From Asaia bogorensis (GTDB taxonomy: Bacteria; Pseudomonadota; Alphaproteobacteria; Acetobacterales; Acetobacteraceae): 64,000 bases of DNA. The DNA lies in NCBI GenBank assembly GCA_945897825.1, contig CAMDGX010000005.1:1-64000 (forward strand). Direction: 5' to 3'. Under the pieces are notes generated by a model. That model was not told the origin of the DNA. It worked only from the letters and a program-made list of their open reading frames with translations, and searched no databases. The position numbers and the translations under genes were made by a program. This document shows positions 38,494 to 47,106 of this stretch, one piece after another. Numbering within the stretch: the first letter of the stretch is position 1; each line of letters starts with the position of its first letter.

Positions 38494-39174
38494 ATGACCT
38501 TCTCCCTCCTGGGCCGCTGCCCCCGCACCGGCCAGTTCGGCGCGGTCGTCACCACCTCCGCGGTCGGCGTCGGGGCAAGGGTGCCGTTCGCCCGTGCCGG
38601 CGTGGGCGCGGTGCTGACGCAGCATCGCACCGATCCCCGCCTTGGCCCGCTGGGCCTTGAGCTGCTTGCCCGCGGCTTCACGGCACGGCAGACGATCGAT
38701 GCGATCGTGGCGGCAACCCCGCACCGGGACTGGCGCCAGCTCGCGGTGATCGACACCGCCGGGCGGACCGCGCATTTCGACGGGGCGAAGGTTCGCCAGG
38801 CCATCTCCGTCGCGCACGGCATCGATTGCGTGGCCGCCGGCAACATCCTGCGCAACGAGGCGGTGGCGCCCGCGATGGTGGCCGCGTTCGAGGCGGAGCC
38901 CGCCTTGCCGCTGGCAACGCGGCTGGTGCGGGCGATCCAGGCCGGCGAGGACGCAGGCGGCGAGACGGCTCCGGTGGTGTCGGCCTCGCTGCTGGTAGTG
39001 GCGAGCGAGAGCTTTCCATTCGTCGACCTGCGCGTGGATGCGCACGACCAGCCCTTGGCGGAGCTGGCGCGGCTCTGGGCGCTGTACGAACCGACCGCGG
39101 AAGACTACGTGCGCCGGGCAATCGACCCGGATTTCGCCGCCACCTATGTCCCGCCATCGCCCAAGGCGAATTGA
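38494..39174 (+). CDS. DUF1028 family protein
   Basis: A 226-residue protein of the DUF1028 family, an Ntn-hydrolase-like fold of unknown enzymatic role. Signatures include MTFSLLGRCPRTGQFGAVVT with a Ser-rich nucleophile-like N-terminus, and AAGNILRN. Members are often found with M20 or RidA genes. The ATG at 38494 follows GGAGCG. It is co-directional with the AtzG-like gene and amidase; a nitrogen or amino acid catabolic context is inferred, not shown. Confidence 0.9.
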   Translation: MTFSLLGRCPRTGQFGAVVTTSAVGVGARVPFARAGVGAVLTQHRTDPRLGPLGLELLARGFTARQTIDAIVAATPHRDWRQLAVIDTAGRTAHFDGAKVRQAISVAHGIDCVAAGNILRNEAVAPAMVAAFEAEPALPLATRLVRAIQAGEDAGGETAPVVSASLLVVASESFPFVDLRVDAHDQPLAELARLWALYEPTAEDYVRRAIDPDFAATYVPPSPKAN

Positions 39175-39230
39175 CTCCCCCGCGGCAATGCTGCGCAGAC
39201 TTGTGCTTGCAGCATGAACGCGGGGGACCG

Positions 39231-39431
39231 ATGTCGCAGCCGTTGACCCAGGTGGAATTCGAGGCGCTGGTGAAGCGCGCCGGGCTCGACCTCACGCCCG
39301 AGAACATCGCCGACCTCTACAGCGCCTGGCCGCATATCGAGCGATTCACCGCCCGGCTGCGCAACCCGGCGCGCGGGCGCGAGGCCGAGCCGGCGCACCT
39401 GTTCCGCCCGCTCAATCCGGAGGGCGTGTGA
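39231..39431 (+). CDS. AtzG-like (DUF4089/GatC-like) small amidase partner
   Basis: A 66-residue protein starting MSQPLTQVEFEALVKRAGLD with helical GatC/AtzG character (ENIADLYSAWPHIERFTARL) and a C-terminal EPAHLFRP. AtzG-type proteins form a complex with an amidase-signature enzyme. The amidase ATG is 2 nt after this stop, supporting a paired heteromer. The family assignment rests on the size, sequence shape and gene context. The function is unproven for this paralogue. Confidence 0.75.
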   Translation: MSQPLTQVEFEALVKRAGLDLTPENIADLYSAWPHIERFTARLRNPARGREAEPAHLFRPLNPEGV

Positions 39432-39432
39432 C

Positions 39433-40821
39433 ATGGACGCCTTCCCCACCATCGCCTCGGCGGCTGCCGACCTGGCGGCCAGGAAGATTTCGCCGGTGGA
39501 GCTGACGAAGCACCTGCTCGCCCGCATCGCCAGGCTGGACGGGCAGTTGCACAGCTTTCTGATGGTCACCGAGGAGCGCGCGCTGGCCGACGCCAAGGCC
39601 GCCGAGGCCCGCTTCATGGCCGGCCAGCCGCGCGGCCGGCTGGACGGGATTCCGATCGCCCACAAGGACATCTACGGCACCGCCGGTATCCGCACGACCG
39701 GGCATTCCCGCCTGCTGGAACACAACGTGCCGGCGACCGATTCGACCGTGGTGCGCAAATGGGCCGAGGCCGGCACCATCATGCTGGGCAAGCTCGCGAC
39801 GCATGAATTCGCCATGGGCGGGCCGAGCTTCGACCTGCCCTGGCCGCCGGCGCGCAATCCGTGGAACACCGAGCATTTCACCTCCGGATCGTCGTCCGGC
39901 ACCGGCGCGGCGGTGGCGGCCGGGCTGATCCTCGGCGGCACCGGCTCGGATACCGGCGGCTCGATCCGTGGTCCGGCGGCGTTCTGCGGCATCGCCGGCA
40001 TCAAGCCGACTTACGGCCTGTGCTCGCGCGCCGGCGTGCTGCCGCTGACCTATTCGATGGACCACACCGGCCCGATGGCCTGGACGGTGGAGGATTGCGC
40101 CCTCCTGCTCCAGGCAATGGCCGGCCACGACCCGACCGACCCGGCCAGTTCGACACGGGCCGCGCCCGACCTGCTGTCCGGGCTGAACAACGGCGTGGCC
40201 GGGCTGCGCATCGGCGTGGTGCGGCATTTCCACGAGGTCGACCACAAGGTGAACCCCGCAGTGCAGAAGGGGATCGACGACGCGGTCGAGATCCTGCGCA
40301 ACCAGGGCGCGTCGATCCGCGAAGTGACCTTGCCGTCGCTGCAGGATTTCCAGGCGGCAGGCTTCCTGATCCTGATCACCGAGGCCTATGCGCTGCACGA
40401 GAAGTGGCTCAAGACGCGCTGGAACGAATACGGCGAGCTGTTCCGCGACAGGGTGAGCTTCGGCGGCCTGATCAGCGGCGCGGACTATGTGGAGGCGGTG
40501 CGGCGGCGGCGCGAGTTGCAGCAGGCGGTGGCGGCGGCCATGGCCGACGTCGACATCCTGCTGACCGCGGGCGCGCCGACCGAGGCGCCGAAGATCGAGG
40601 GAATGCCGAAATGGTCGAGCCTGGAGAAGCCCGGTTTCACCATCCCGTTCAACCTGACCGGCCAGCCGGCGATGACGATCTGCTCCGGGTTCGGCGAGGG
40701 CGGATTGCCGGTCGGCATCCAGCTCGCGGCGAAGCCGTTCGAGGACGGGCTGCTGCTGCGGGTGTGCCAGGCCTATGAGAAGGCGACGCCCTGGCGGGGC
40801 ACGCGCCCGGCGATGGCTTGA
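39433..40821 (+). CDS. amidase signature-family hydrolase
   Basis: An amide hydrolase of 462 residues. The Ser-cisSer-Lys triad is visible: Lys78 in AHKDIYGTAG and the serines in SGSSSGTGAAVAAG. The GGTGSDTGGSIRGPAAFCGI signature follows. It lies directly after the small AtzG-like gene, 1 nt between stop and ATG. The substrate may be a urea- or biuret-like compound or a generic amide; GatA is excluded because gatB and gatC are not adjacent. A strong terminator follows. Confidence 0.93.
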   Translation: MDAFPTIASAAADLAARKISPVELTKHLLARIARLDGQLHSFLMVTEERALADAKAAEARFMAGQPRGRLDGIPIAHKDIYGTAGIRTTGHSRLLEHNVPATDSTVVRKWAEAGTIMLGKLATHEFAMGGPSFDLPWPPARNPWNTEHFTSGSSSGTGAAVAAGLILGGTGSDTGGSIRGPAAFCGIAGIKPTYGLCSRAGVLPLTYSMDHTGPMAWTVEDCALLLQAMAGHDPTDPASSTRAAPDLLSGLNNGVAGLRIGVVRHFHEVDHKVNPAVQKGIDDAVEILRNQGASIREVTLPSLQDFQAAGFLILITEAYALHEKWLKTRWNEYGELFRDRVSFGGLISGADYVEAVRRRRELQQAVAAAMADVDILLTAGAPTEAPKIEGMPKWSSLEKPGFTIPFNLTGQPAMTICSGFGEGGLPVGIQLAAKPFEDGLLLRVCQAYEKATPWRGTRPAMA

Positions 40822-40830
40822 GTGACGCAA

Positions 40831-40864
40831 CAAGGGGCCGCCGGAGCAATCCGGCGGCCCCTTG
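40831..40864. terminator. bidirectional terminator between amidase and PEP-CTERM gene
   Basis: A perfect stem of 14 bp (CAAGGGGCCGCCGG with its complement) and a 6-nt loop starts 9 nt after the amidase stop. It lies between convergent genes and ends 20 nt before the other stop. A short TTG and CAA flank the stem instead of long T-runs. Confidence 0.85.
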
Positions 40865-40883
40865 CCGCGGTTTCCGAGGTGCC

Positions 40884-41564
40884 TTAGGCCTTGCGGCGGC
40901 TGGCAATGCTCAGTGCGATCAGCCCAGCGCCGAGCAGCATCATCGATGCCGGCTCCGGCACGCTGCGCAGCTCGCCGTTGAAGCTGATGTTCGTGCTGGT
41001 TGGCCCGGCCAGCGCGGTCAGCGTCACCACCTGGGTGATCGAGTACAGTGCGCCCGTCTGGCCGACGGCGGTGTTCGAATAGGCGAAGGCGCCGCCGCCG
41101 AAGACGGCATTGCCGATCACGCTCTCGGTGCCAAACGCAACATTGGTGCTGTCGGTATAGGCCATGTAGGACAGCTGCGTGCCGGGGTTGACCGATACGG
41201 TGCCGCCGATCGCTGCGGTGAACAGACCGGAGGGCTCGGTGCTGGTCAGCCCGATCTCGGTCAGCATCATCGTCAGCGTGCCGCCCGCCGTATTTGAAAC
41301 GTTGATCGAATTGAGGTCGATCAGCGGGCTGTCCAGCGTTCCGGTGACCGGATAGCCGACGCCGGCGGTGACGTTGAAGGTCCAGTCGCCGATGGCGCCG
41401 ACATGGATCAGCGAGCCGACGCCCAGCGTGTCGATGAGCAGTACGGTCGGATTCACGCCGTCGGAGATGCTCAGCTGCAACTGCGGGACGGCTTCAGCCC
41501 GGTGCGCCGCGCCGATGGCCAGGACGGCCACAGCGGCGCAGAGCCAGCCGCGGAAGATGCTCAT
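40884..41564 (-). CDS. PEP-CTERM sorting-domain protein with sigma-54-type promoter
   Basis: A 226-residue secreted protein. The ATG at 41564 follows AGGAGC and begins a signal peptide (about residues 1-26, ending HRAEA). The body is rich in Thr, Gly, Ser and Asn, with repeated VTAG/NTAG-like strands, typical of exopolysaccharide-associated PEP-CTERM proteins. The C-terminal anchor is VPEPASMMLLGAGLIALSI then ASRRKA. A sigma-54-like site lies 45 nt upstream. No catalytic domain is seen. Confidence 0.9.
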   Translation of the reverse strand: MSIFRGWLCAAVAVLAIGAAHRAEAVPQLQLSISDGVNPTVLLIDTLGVGSLIHVGAIGDWTFNVTAGVGYPVTGTLDSPLIDLNSINVSNTAGGTLTMMLTEIGLTSTEPSGLFTAAIGGTVSVNPGTQLSYMAYTDSTNVAFGTESVIGNAVFGGGAFAYSNTAVGQTGALYSITQVVTLTALAGPTSTNISFNGELRSVPEPASMMLLGAGLIALSIASRRKA

Positions 41565-42017
41565 AATTAAGCTCCTGTCTTTAATTTCATATGTCGTCGT
41601 GTTTTCATTGCAATCGCCATGCCACATGGCATTTTTGTTCATTTTCCGAAAGATAGCGGCGGAAACAAGATATTATTGCGACAAGTGTCAAGTTTTCCGA
41701 CATATTCAAAATTCTCAGCCATCCATCCGGGCGGACTCGTTATTCGACTTTGTAATCAATTTCTCAAATTTGACTCATTGTATGGGATTTTTATAAATTC
41801 CTGCGAATCGTGGACGTTCCGCCGCTTTCCGCACGTGGAAATGCAACACCGCATCGGCTCTGGCGGCGTGACTCTGCAGCTCGACATACCCAACCGCACG
41901 CCGGAACGGCGGTCAGGGGGGCGGGCGGAGTGTAAAATTTCCGGACAACCCCGGACGGCTTCCACAGGTCGGCCGGGACAGGCATGGTGGGGCGCCAAGG
42001 TTCAACAGGGGGGCTTC
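41565..42017. other. 453-bp AT-rich spacer upstream of two divergent genes
   Basis: There is no supported gene between the PEP-CTERM gene (minus) and the class V aminotransferase gene (plus). From 41565 to about 41830 the sequence is clearly AT-richer than the surrounding genes and holds the sigma-54 site, a short palindrome and an inverted repeat TTTCCG ... CGGAAA (41643-41665) that could be an enhancer site. From 41830 on it returns to GC-rich. Confidence 0.8.
41609..41624 (-). promoter_or_regulatory. sigma-54-type promoter of the PEP-CTERM gene
   Basis: On the minus strand TGGCATGGCGATTGCA matches the -24/-12 consensus TGGCACG-N4-TTGCA at all but one position, with the correct GG-GC spacing, about 45 nt upstream of the ATG. 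PEP-CTERM genes in several EPS producers are RpoN-dependent through PrsK-PrsR. That regulator pair is not in the window. Confidence 0.65.
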
Positions 42018-43178
42018 ATGGACAACCGGCATGGCGAGGTGTTGCTGGGTGCGTCCGCCCGGGGCGAGTTCCTGCTGGACGACGGCTTCGCCACCGCCAA
42101 TCACGGGGCTTACGGGGCCACGCCGCGCCCGGTGTTGGCGGCACAGGACGAATGGCGGGCGCGGATGGAGCGGCAGCCGAGCCGCTTCTTCAACGGCACC
42201 ATCCTGCCGGCGCTGCGGGCGGCGGCGGACGAGCTGGGCGCGTTCCTCGGCGCGCGCGGGGCGGATATCGGCTTCGTCGGCAATGCGACGGAGGGGGTGA
42301 ACGGCGTGCTGCGGTCGCTGCGCTTCGAGGCGGGCGATGAGATCGTGGTGCTGTCGCATGTGTATGGCGCGGTGCGGAACACGATCCGCCATGTGTGCGC
42401 GGTGAGCGGGGCGCGGATGGTGGAAGTGCCGGTGGCGTTTCCGCGGCCGGATGATGCGGATGTGCTGGCGGGGCTGGCAGGGGCGATCACCGGGCGGACG
42501 AAGTTGGCGGTGCTGGACCACATCACCTCCTCGACCGCGCTGTTGCTGCCGATTGGGGAGATGATTGCCGCGTGCCATGCGCGCGGGGTGAAGGTGCTGG
42601 TGGACGGAGCGCACGCGCCGGGCCAGGTGGCGCTGGATCTCACCGCGCTGGATGCCGACTGGTATGTCGGCAACTGCCACAAATGGCTGTTCGCGCCGAA
42701 AGGGTGCGGGTTCCTGTGGGCGCGGGCGGATCGGCAGGAGGGGATCCATCCGGCGGTGATCTCGCATGGGTATGGGCAGGGGTTCACGGCGGAGTTCGAC
42801 TGGACCGGGACGCGCGATCCGTCGGCCTGGCTGGCGGTGCCGGCGGCGCTGGCGTTCCATGCGCGGATGGGAGGTGCGGCGCTTATGGCGCGCAACGTGG
42901 CGCTGGCGGGTTCGGCCGGGGCGGCGCTGGCGGCGCGGTGGGGGACGGAGACCGGTGCCGGCAACCGGGCGGCGGGGGCGATGGCGATGGTGCGGCTTCC
43001 TGGGGGCGAGGCGTCTCAGGCGGCCGCGCTGCGCGGGCGGTTGCTGGAGGCGGGAACGGACGTGCCGATCATGGCGCATGGCGGGCGGCTGTGGCTGCGC
43101 TTGTCGGCGCAGGCCTACAACGAGGCGGCGGACTTCGCGCGCATGGGGGACCTGGTCGAGCAGGCGCTGGGCGGGTAG
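42018..43178 (+). CDS. class V aminotransferase / isopenicillin-N-epimerase-like PLP enzyme
   Basis: A PLP-dependent enzyme of 386 residues of the class V (CefD/NifS-like) group. The PLP Lys is in YVGNCHKWLFAPKGCGF, and the cofactor-binding Asp in VLVDGAHAPGQVALD. The N-terminal ATANHGAYGATPRP and NATEGVNGVLRSL match epimerase/aminotransferase family V. The ATG at 42018 is preceded by GGGGGGC; no better start is seen. It is 54 nt from the following TauD gene on the same strand. The substrate is unknown. Confidence 0.9.
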   Translation: MDNRHGEVLLGASARGEFLLDDGFATANHGAYGATPRPVLAAQDEWRARMERQPSRFFNGTILPALRAAADELGAFLGARGADIGFVGNATEGVNGVLRSLRFEAGDEIVVLSHVYGAVRNTIRHVCAVSGARMVEVPVAFPRPDDADVLAGLAGAITGRTKLAVLDHITSSTALLLPIGEMIAACHARGVKVLVDGAHAPGQVALDLTALDADWYVGNCHKWLFAPKGCGFLWARADRQEGIHPAVISHGYGQGFTAEFDWTGTRDPSAWLAVPAALAFHARMGGAALMARNVALAGSAGAALAARWGTETGAGNRAAGAMAMVRLPGGEASQAAALRGRLLEAGTDVPIMAHGGRLWLRLSAQAYNEAADFARMGDLVEQALGG

Positions 43179-43232
43179 CGGGGTGGCGGGGGCTCCGGTA
43201 TCGTCGCCGCAACAGGCGCAACGGAGGAAACC

Positions 43233-44114
43233 ATGCGGATCGCCCCCATCGACCCGGCGCGGCCGGATTTCGCCGGCATCGTCACCGGCATCGACCTGCG
43301 CCCAGGCGTGAGCCCGGCGGCGGCCGCGGAGATCGAGGCGGGGATGGACCGCTTCGCCGTGCTGGTGTTCCCCGGCCAGGCGATCGACGATGCGCAGCAA
43401 CTCGCGTTCAGCCGGCATTTCGGGCCGCTGGAGACCGCGACGGGGGACATCGTGCAGGGCGCGGATCGGCGCCTGCCGATGGATGTCAACGACATCTCCA
43501 ACGTGGACAAGGACGGGCGCGTGCTGGCGCGCGACGACCGCAAGCGGCTGTTCGCGCTGGGCAACATGCTGTGGCACTCGGACAGCTCGTTCAAGGCCAC
43601 CCCGGCGAAGTTCTCGCTGCTGTCGGCAAGGGTAATCCCGGACCATGGCGGCAACACGGAGTTCGCCGACATGCGCGCGGCGTGGGATGCGCTGGACGAC
43701 GACACCAAGTCGCTGGTGCGGGACTTGGTGTGCGACCACACCCAGCTGCATTCGCGCGGCACGCTGGGGTTCACCGACTTCACCGCGGAGGAGCGACAGC
43801 GGTTCGCGCCGGTGCCGCAACGGTTGGTGCGGCGGCATCCGGTGACGGGGCGGCTGTCGCTGTTCCTGTCGTCCCATGCCGGGTCGATCCATGGCTGGCC
43901 GGTACCGGAGGCGCTGATGCTGCTGCGGGACCTGGGCGAGCACGCGACGCAGTCGCAGTTCGTGTATCGGCATACGTGGCGGCAGCATGACCTGGTGATG
44001 TGGGACAACCGCACGACGATGCACCGGGCGCGGCGCTATCCGGCCGAGCAGGTGCGCGATCTGCATCGCACCACGGTGGCGGATTCGGCGCCGACGCTGG
44101 AGCAGGCGGCCTGA
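43233..44114 (+). CDS. TauD/TfdA-family Fe/2OG dioxygenase
   Basis: A 293-residue taurine/2,4-D dioxygenase-type enzyme. Iron ligands are His-x-Asp in LWHSDSSFK and the distal His in TMHRARRY; the 2OG-binding Arg lies in the terminal HRARRYPAEQVRD. Start ATG at 43233 follows GGAGG. The family oxidises alpha to sulfonate or aryloxy groups; the true substrate is unknown. Repeat copy 4 begins about 10 nt after its stop. Confidence 0.92.
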   Translation: MRIAPIDPARPDFAGIVTGIDLRPGVSPAAAAEIEAGMDRFAVLVFPGQAIDDAQQLAFSRHFGPLETATGDIVQGADRRLPMDVNDISNVDKDGRVLARDDRKRLFALGNMLWHSDSSFKATPAKFSLLSARVIPDHGGNTEFADMRAAWDALDDDTKSLVRDLVCDHTQLHSRGTLGFTDFTAEERQRFAPVPQRLVRRHPVTGRLSLFLSSHAGSIHGWPVPEALMLLRDLGEHATQSQFVYRHTWRQHDLVMWDNRTTMHRARRYPAEQVRDLHRTTVADSAPTLEQAA

Positions 44115-44124
44115 CAGGAAGAAC

Positions 44125-44241
44125 GTTCTTTTTTGAAAAAAAGAACCAAAAAACTTTTTTCCATTTGCGCGGCGCCGACCGGTTACCCCCGGCGCAAATG
44201 GATGAAAAGTCTTTTTGCTTCTTTTTCTTCAGAAAAAGAAG
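44125..44241 (+). repeat. palindromic intergenic element, copy 4
   Basis: Hairpin A is at 44125-44146 and hairpin B at 44218-44241. Between them the inner arms TCCATTTGCGC and GCGCAAATGGA are perfect. It lies between the TauD stop (about 10 nt) and the cyclase ATG (25 nt). A polypurine AGGAG follows hairpin B, so the element ends just before the next ribosome site. Confidence 0.9.
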
Positions 44242-44266
44242 AATCCTTATCTAGGAGACCCGTACC

Positions 44267-45316
44267 ATGACCAATCCGCGCTGGACACGCCGCCCCGAGG
44301 GGTCGACCTGGGGCGACTGGGGGCCTGACGACCAGCTCGGGCGGCTCAATCTGCTGACGCCCAGGAAGGTGTTGCAGGGGATTGCCGAGGTGAAGGAGGG
44401 GCGGGCGTTCTGCCTGTCGCTGCCGTTGGATTATCCGGGCGGGAACGTGATCAACCCGCGGCGGCATCCGCCGGAGCTGATGCCGACGTTCCGCGACGGG
44501 CGCGCGAACATGGCGGTGCCGCTGCGGTGCTACGACCCGAATGCGCTCGATGTGATCTGCGACGACCGCGTGCTGCTGACGCTTCAGTATTCGACGCAGT
44601 GGGACACGCTGGCGCATGTCGGCCAGATGTTCGACGTGGATGGCGACGGGCGGATGGAGGACGTGTTCTACAACGGCTTCCGCGCCGGGACGGATGTCGC
44701 CGGGCCGCTGGAGTACGACCGCGGGGTGGAGGGGCGGCCGAATCCCGTGCCGCCCGGTGCCCACAAGCTGGGGGTGGAGAACATCGCGGCGACCTGCGTG
44801 CAGGGCCGCGCCGTCATGATCGACCTGCTGGCGCATCACGGGCGCAGCGGCAAGGTGGTCGGCTACGCGGAGCTGATGGCGATCCTGGAGAAGGACCGCG
44901 TGGTGGTGGAGGAAGGCGACATGGTGTGCTTCCGCACCGGGTTCGCCGAGCTGCTGCTGGAGATGAAGAAGCAGCCGGACCGGGACGTACTGTTCGGCAC
45001 GACGAGCGCGCTCGACGGGCGCGACGAGCGGCTGCTGCAATGGATCACCGATAGCGGGGCGGTGGCGCTGTTCGCCGACAACTACGCGGTCGAGGCGATG
45101 CCGGCGCGGCCGGGCTCGGCCGATCCGTGCGCGACGCTGCCGCTGCATGCGCATTGCCTGTTCAAGCTCGGCTGCTACCTCGGCGAGATGTGGTACTTCA
45201 CGGAACTGGCCGACTGGCTGCGGGCCAATGGGCGCAACCGGTTCCTGATGACGGCGCCGCCGCTGCGGCTGCCCGGGGCCGTGGGCTCGCCGGCGACGCC
45301 GGTGGGGACCGTGTAG
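44267..45316 (+). CDS. cyclase-family (kynurenine formamidase-like) hydrolase
   Basis: A 349-residue protein of the cyclase family (PF04199), a metal-dependent amide or ester hydrolase group. The metal motif is the family variant QYSTQWDTLAHVG rather than HxGTHxD. LPLHAHCLFKLG supplies another expected metal His in the C-terminal third. The ATG at 44267 follows AGGAG. The position 58 nt before a PPC-domain gene suggests an operon, but the substrate is unknown. Confidence 0.87.
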   Translation: MTNPRWTRRPEGSTWGDWGPDDQLGRLNLLTPRKVLQGIAEVKEGRAFCLSLPLDYPGGNVINPRRHPPELMPTFRDGRANMAVPLRCYDPNALDVICDDRVLLTLQYSTQWDTLAHVGQMFDVDGDGRMEDVFYNGFRAGTDVAGPLEYDRGVEGRPNPVPPGAHKLGVENIAATCVQGRAVMIDLLAHHGRSGKVVGYAELMAILEKDRVVVEEGDMVCFRTGFAELLLEMKKQPDRDVLFGTTSALDGRDERLLQWITDSGAVALFADNYAVEAMPARPGSADPCATLPLHAHCLFKLGCYLGEMWYFTELADWLRANGRNRFLMTAPPLRLPGAVGSPATPVGTV

Positions 45317-45374
45317 CCCGGAACCCTCGTCGTCGCGCCGTCATTGCGGGAGCAGTGGCGGCAGGAGGACGGGG

Positions 45375-45815
45375 ATGCGGAGCAAGCTGATCCATGAGGC
45401 GCACGGCCAGCGCAGCTTCATCGTGGTGCTGGATCGTGGCGACGAGATCAAGGAGTGCCTGGGGCGATTCGCGGCGGCCGAGCGGCTGACGGCGGCGCAG
45501 GTGACGGCGATCGGCGCGTTCGAGCGGGCGGTGCTGCTGTTCTACCTGTGGGAGACGAAGGACTACGAGCGCATCGAGGTTCCGGAGGCGACCGAGGTGG
45601 TGTCGCTGAACGGCGACATCGTGCTTGACGAGCATGACAAGCCCTATCTGCACCTGCATGCGCTGCTGGGCCGGCGCGATGGCTCGACTGTGGGGGGGCA
45701 TTTGGACAGCGCGGTGGTGCGGCCGACGCTGGAGGTGATGGTGACGGAGTCGCCCGCGCATCTGCGGCGGCGGCACGATCCCGAAAGCGGGCTGGCGCTG
45801 ATCCGGCTGGGCTGA
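45375..45815 (+). CDS. PPC-domain (DUF296) protein
   Basis: A 146-residue single-domain protein of the DUF296/PPC family, a compact trimeric metal-binding fold in bacteria; in plants it is fused to AT-hook motifs, absent here. Signatures are KPYLHLHALLGRRDGSTVGG and HLDSAVVRPTLEVMV, containing the conserved His/Asp ligands. ATG at 45375 follows AGGAGGA. A role in DNA binding is not supported by this domain alone. Confidence 0.88.
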   Translation: MRSKLIHEAHGQRSFIVVLDRGDEIKECLGRFAAAERLTAAQVTAIGAFERAVLLFYLWETKDYERIEVPEATEVVSLNGDIVLDEHDKPYLHLHALLGRRDGSTVGGHLDSAVVRPTLEVMVTESPAHLRRRHDPESGLALIRLG

Positions 45816-45915
45816 CCGGGGCGGATTGCGCCGGGATCCGCGCCATTTGGCGGAACCAGCCGGCCCGGGCTGCGTCATCCGGACAGTTTGATACGGCAAC
45901 CCGGGAGTCCGCGGC

Positions 45916-47091
45916 ATGAAGGCGCTGGTTTGGCACGGCAAGGAAGATATCCGCTGCGACACGGTCACCGATCCCGGCATCGAGGACCCGCGCGACGCCA
46001 TCATCAAGGTGACGAGCTGCGCCATCTGCGGCTCGGACCTGCACCTGTTCCACAACCTGATCCCCGCGATGCTGCCCGGGGACATCATGGGCCACGAGAC
46101 GATGGGCGAGGTGGTGGAGGTCGGGAAGGGAGTCAACGGCAAGCTCAAGAAGGGCGATCGGATCGTGGTGCCGTTCACCATCATCTGCGGCGAGTGCGAG
46201 CAGTGCCGGCGCGGGAACTTCTCGGTGTGCGAGCGGACGAACCGCAACCGCGCGATGGCCGATACGGTGTTCGGCCACGGCACGGCCGGGCTGTTCGGCT
46301 ACACCCACCTGACCGGCGGCTATCCCGGTGGGCAGGCGGAATACCTGCGCGTGCCGTTTGCCGACACAACCCACATCAAGGTTCCCGATGGACTGAGCGA
46401 CGAGAAGGTGCTGTTCCTGAGCGACATCTTCCCGACCGGGTGGCAGGCGGCGGTGCAATGCGACATCGAGCCGGACGATACCGTGGCAGTGTGGGGCTGC
46501 GGGCCGGTGGGGCAGATGGCGATCCGCAGCGCGATCCTGCTGGGCGCGCGCCAGGTGGTGGCGATCGACCGGCTGGAGGAGCGGCTGAGCATGGCGCGGG
46601 CGGCCGGGGCGATCACCATCAACTTCGAGACCGAGAGCGTGGTGGAGCGATTGAACGACCTCACCGGCGGCAAGGGGCCGGAGAAGTGCATCGATGCGGT
46701 CGGCGCGGAGAGCCACGTTTCGCTGGGCCAGCCCGACACGATCCTGGACCGGGCGAAGCAGTTGATGATGGTGCAGTCCGACCGGCCGCATGTGTTGCGC
46801 GAGATGATCTATGTCTGCCGGCCGGCGGGCACGATCTCCATTCCCGGCGTGTATGGCGGGGTGATCGACACGTTCCCGATGGGCCTGGTGATGAACAAGG
46901 GGCTGACGATCCGAACGGCGCAGACCCATGTGAACCGCTGGACCGACGACCTGCTGCGGCGGATCGAGCAGGGGCAGATCGACCCTTCCTTCGTGATCAC
47001 CCATACCGCGACGCTCGAGAATGGGCCCGACATGTACAAGGTGTTCCGCGACAAGCAGGACAGCTGCATCAAGGTTGTCCTCAAGCCCTGA
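45916..47091 (+). CDS. zinc-dependent alcohol dehydrogenase (formaldehyde-dehydrogenase-like)
   Basis: A medium-chain Zn-dehydrogenase of 391 residues, related to glutathione-independent formaldehyde dehydrogenases. The catalytic zinc ligands are Cys in [10 protein letters not shown] and His-Glu in MGHETMGEV. The structural zinc cysteines are in [15 protein letters not shown]. The cofactor motif is [15 protein letters not shown]. The frame is intact. It is co-directional with the next gene 15 nt downstream, a common ADH-membrane protein pairing. Confidence 0.9.
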   Translation: MKALVWHGKEDIRCDTVTDPGIEDPRDAIIKVTSCAICGSDLHLFHNLIPAMLPGDIMGHETMGEVVEVGKGVNGKLKKGDRIVVPFTIICGECEQCRRGNFSVCERTNRNRAMADTVFGHGTAGLFGYTHLTGGYPGGQAEYLRVPFADTTHIKVPDGLSDEKVLFLSDIFPTGWQAAVQCDIEPDDTVAVWGCGPVGQMAIRSAILLGARQVVAIDRLEERLSMARAAGAITINFETESVVERLNDLTGGKGPEKCIDAVGAESHVSLGQPDTILDRAKQLMMVQSDRPHVLREMIYVCRPAGTISIPGVYGGVIDTFPMGLVMNKGLTIRTAQTHVNRWTDDLLRRIEQGQIDPSFVITHTATLENGPDMYKVFRDKQDSCIKVVLKP

Positions 47092-47106
47092 CCGGGAGGC
47101 ATCGCC

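Noticed and set aside
41616-41636. Hairpin GCCATG-CCA-CATGGC followed by a T-run as plus-strand terminator
   Set aside because: No plus-strand gene precedes it; the same bases form part of the sigma-54 site, which better explains the sequence.
41913-44066. A 717-residue minus-strand frame across the class V aminotransferase and TauD genes
   Set aside because: It is Arg/His/Pro-rich, typical of frame shadows, and lies opposite two genes with clear active-site motifs.
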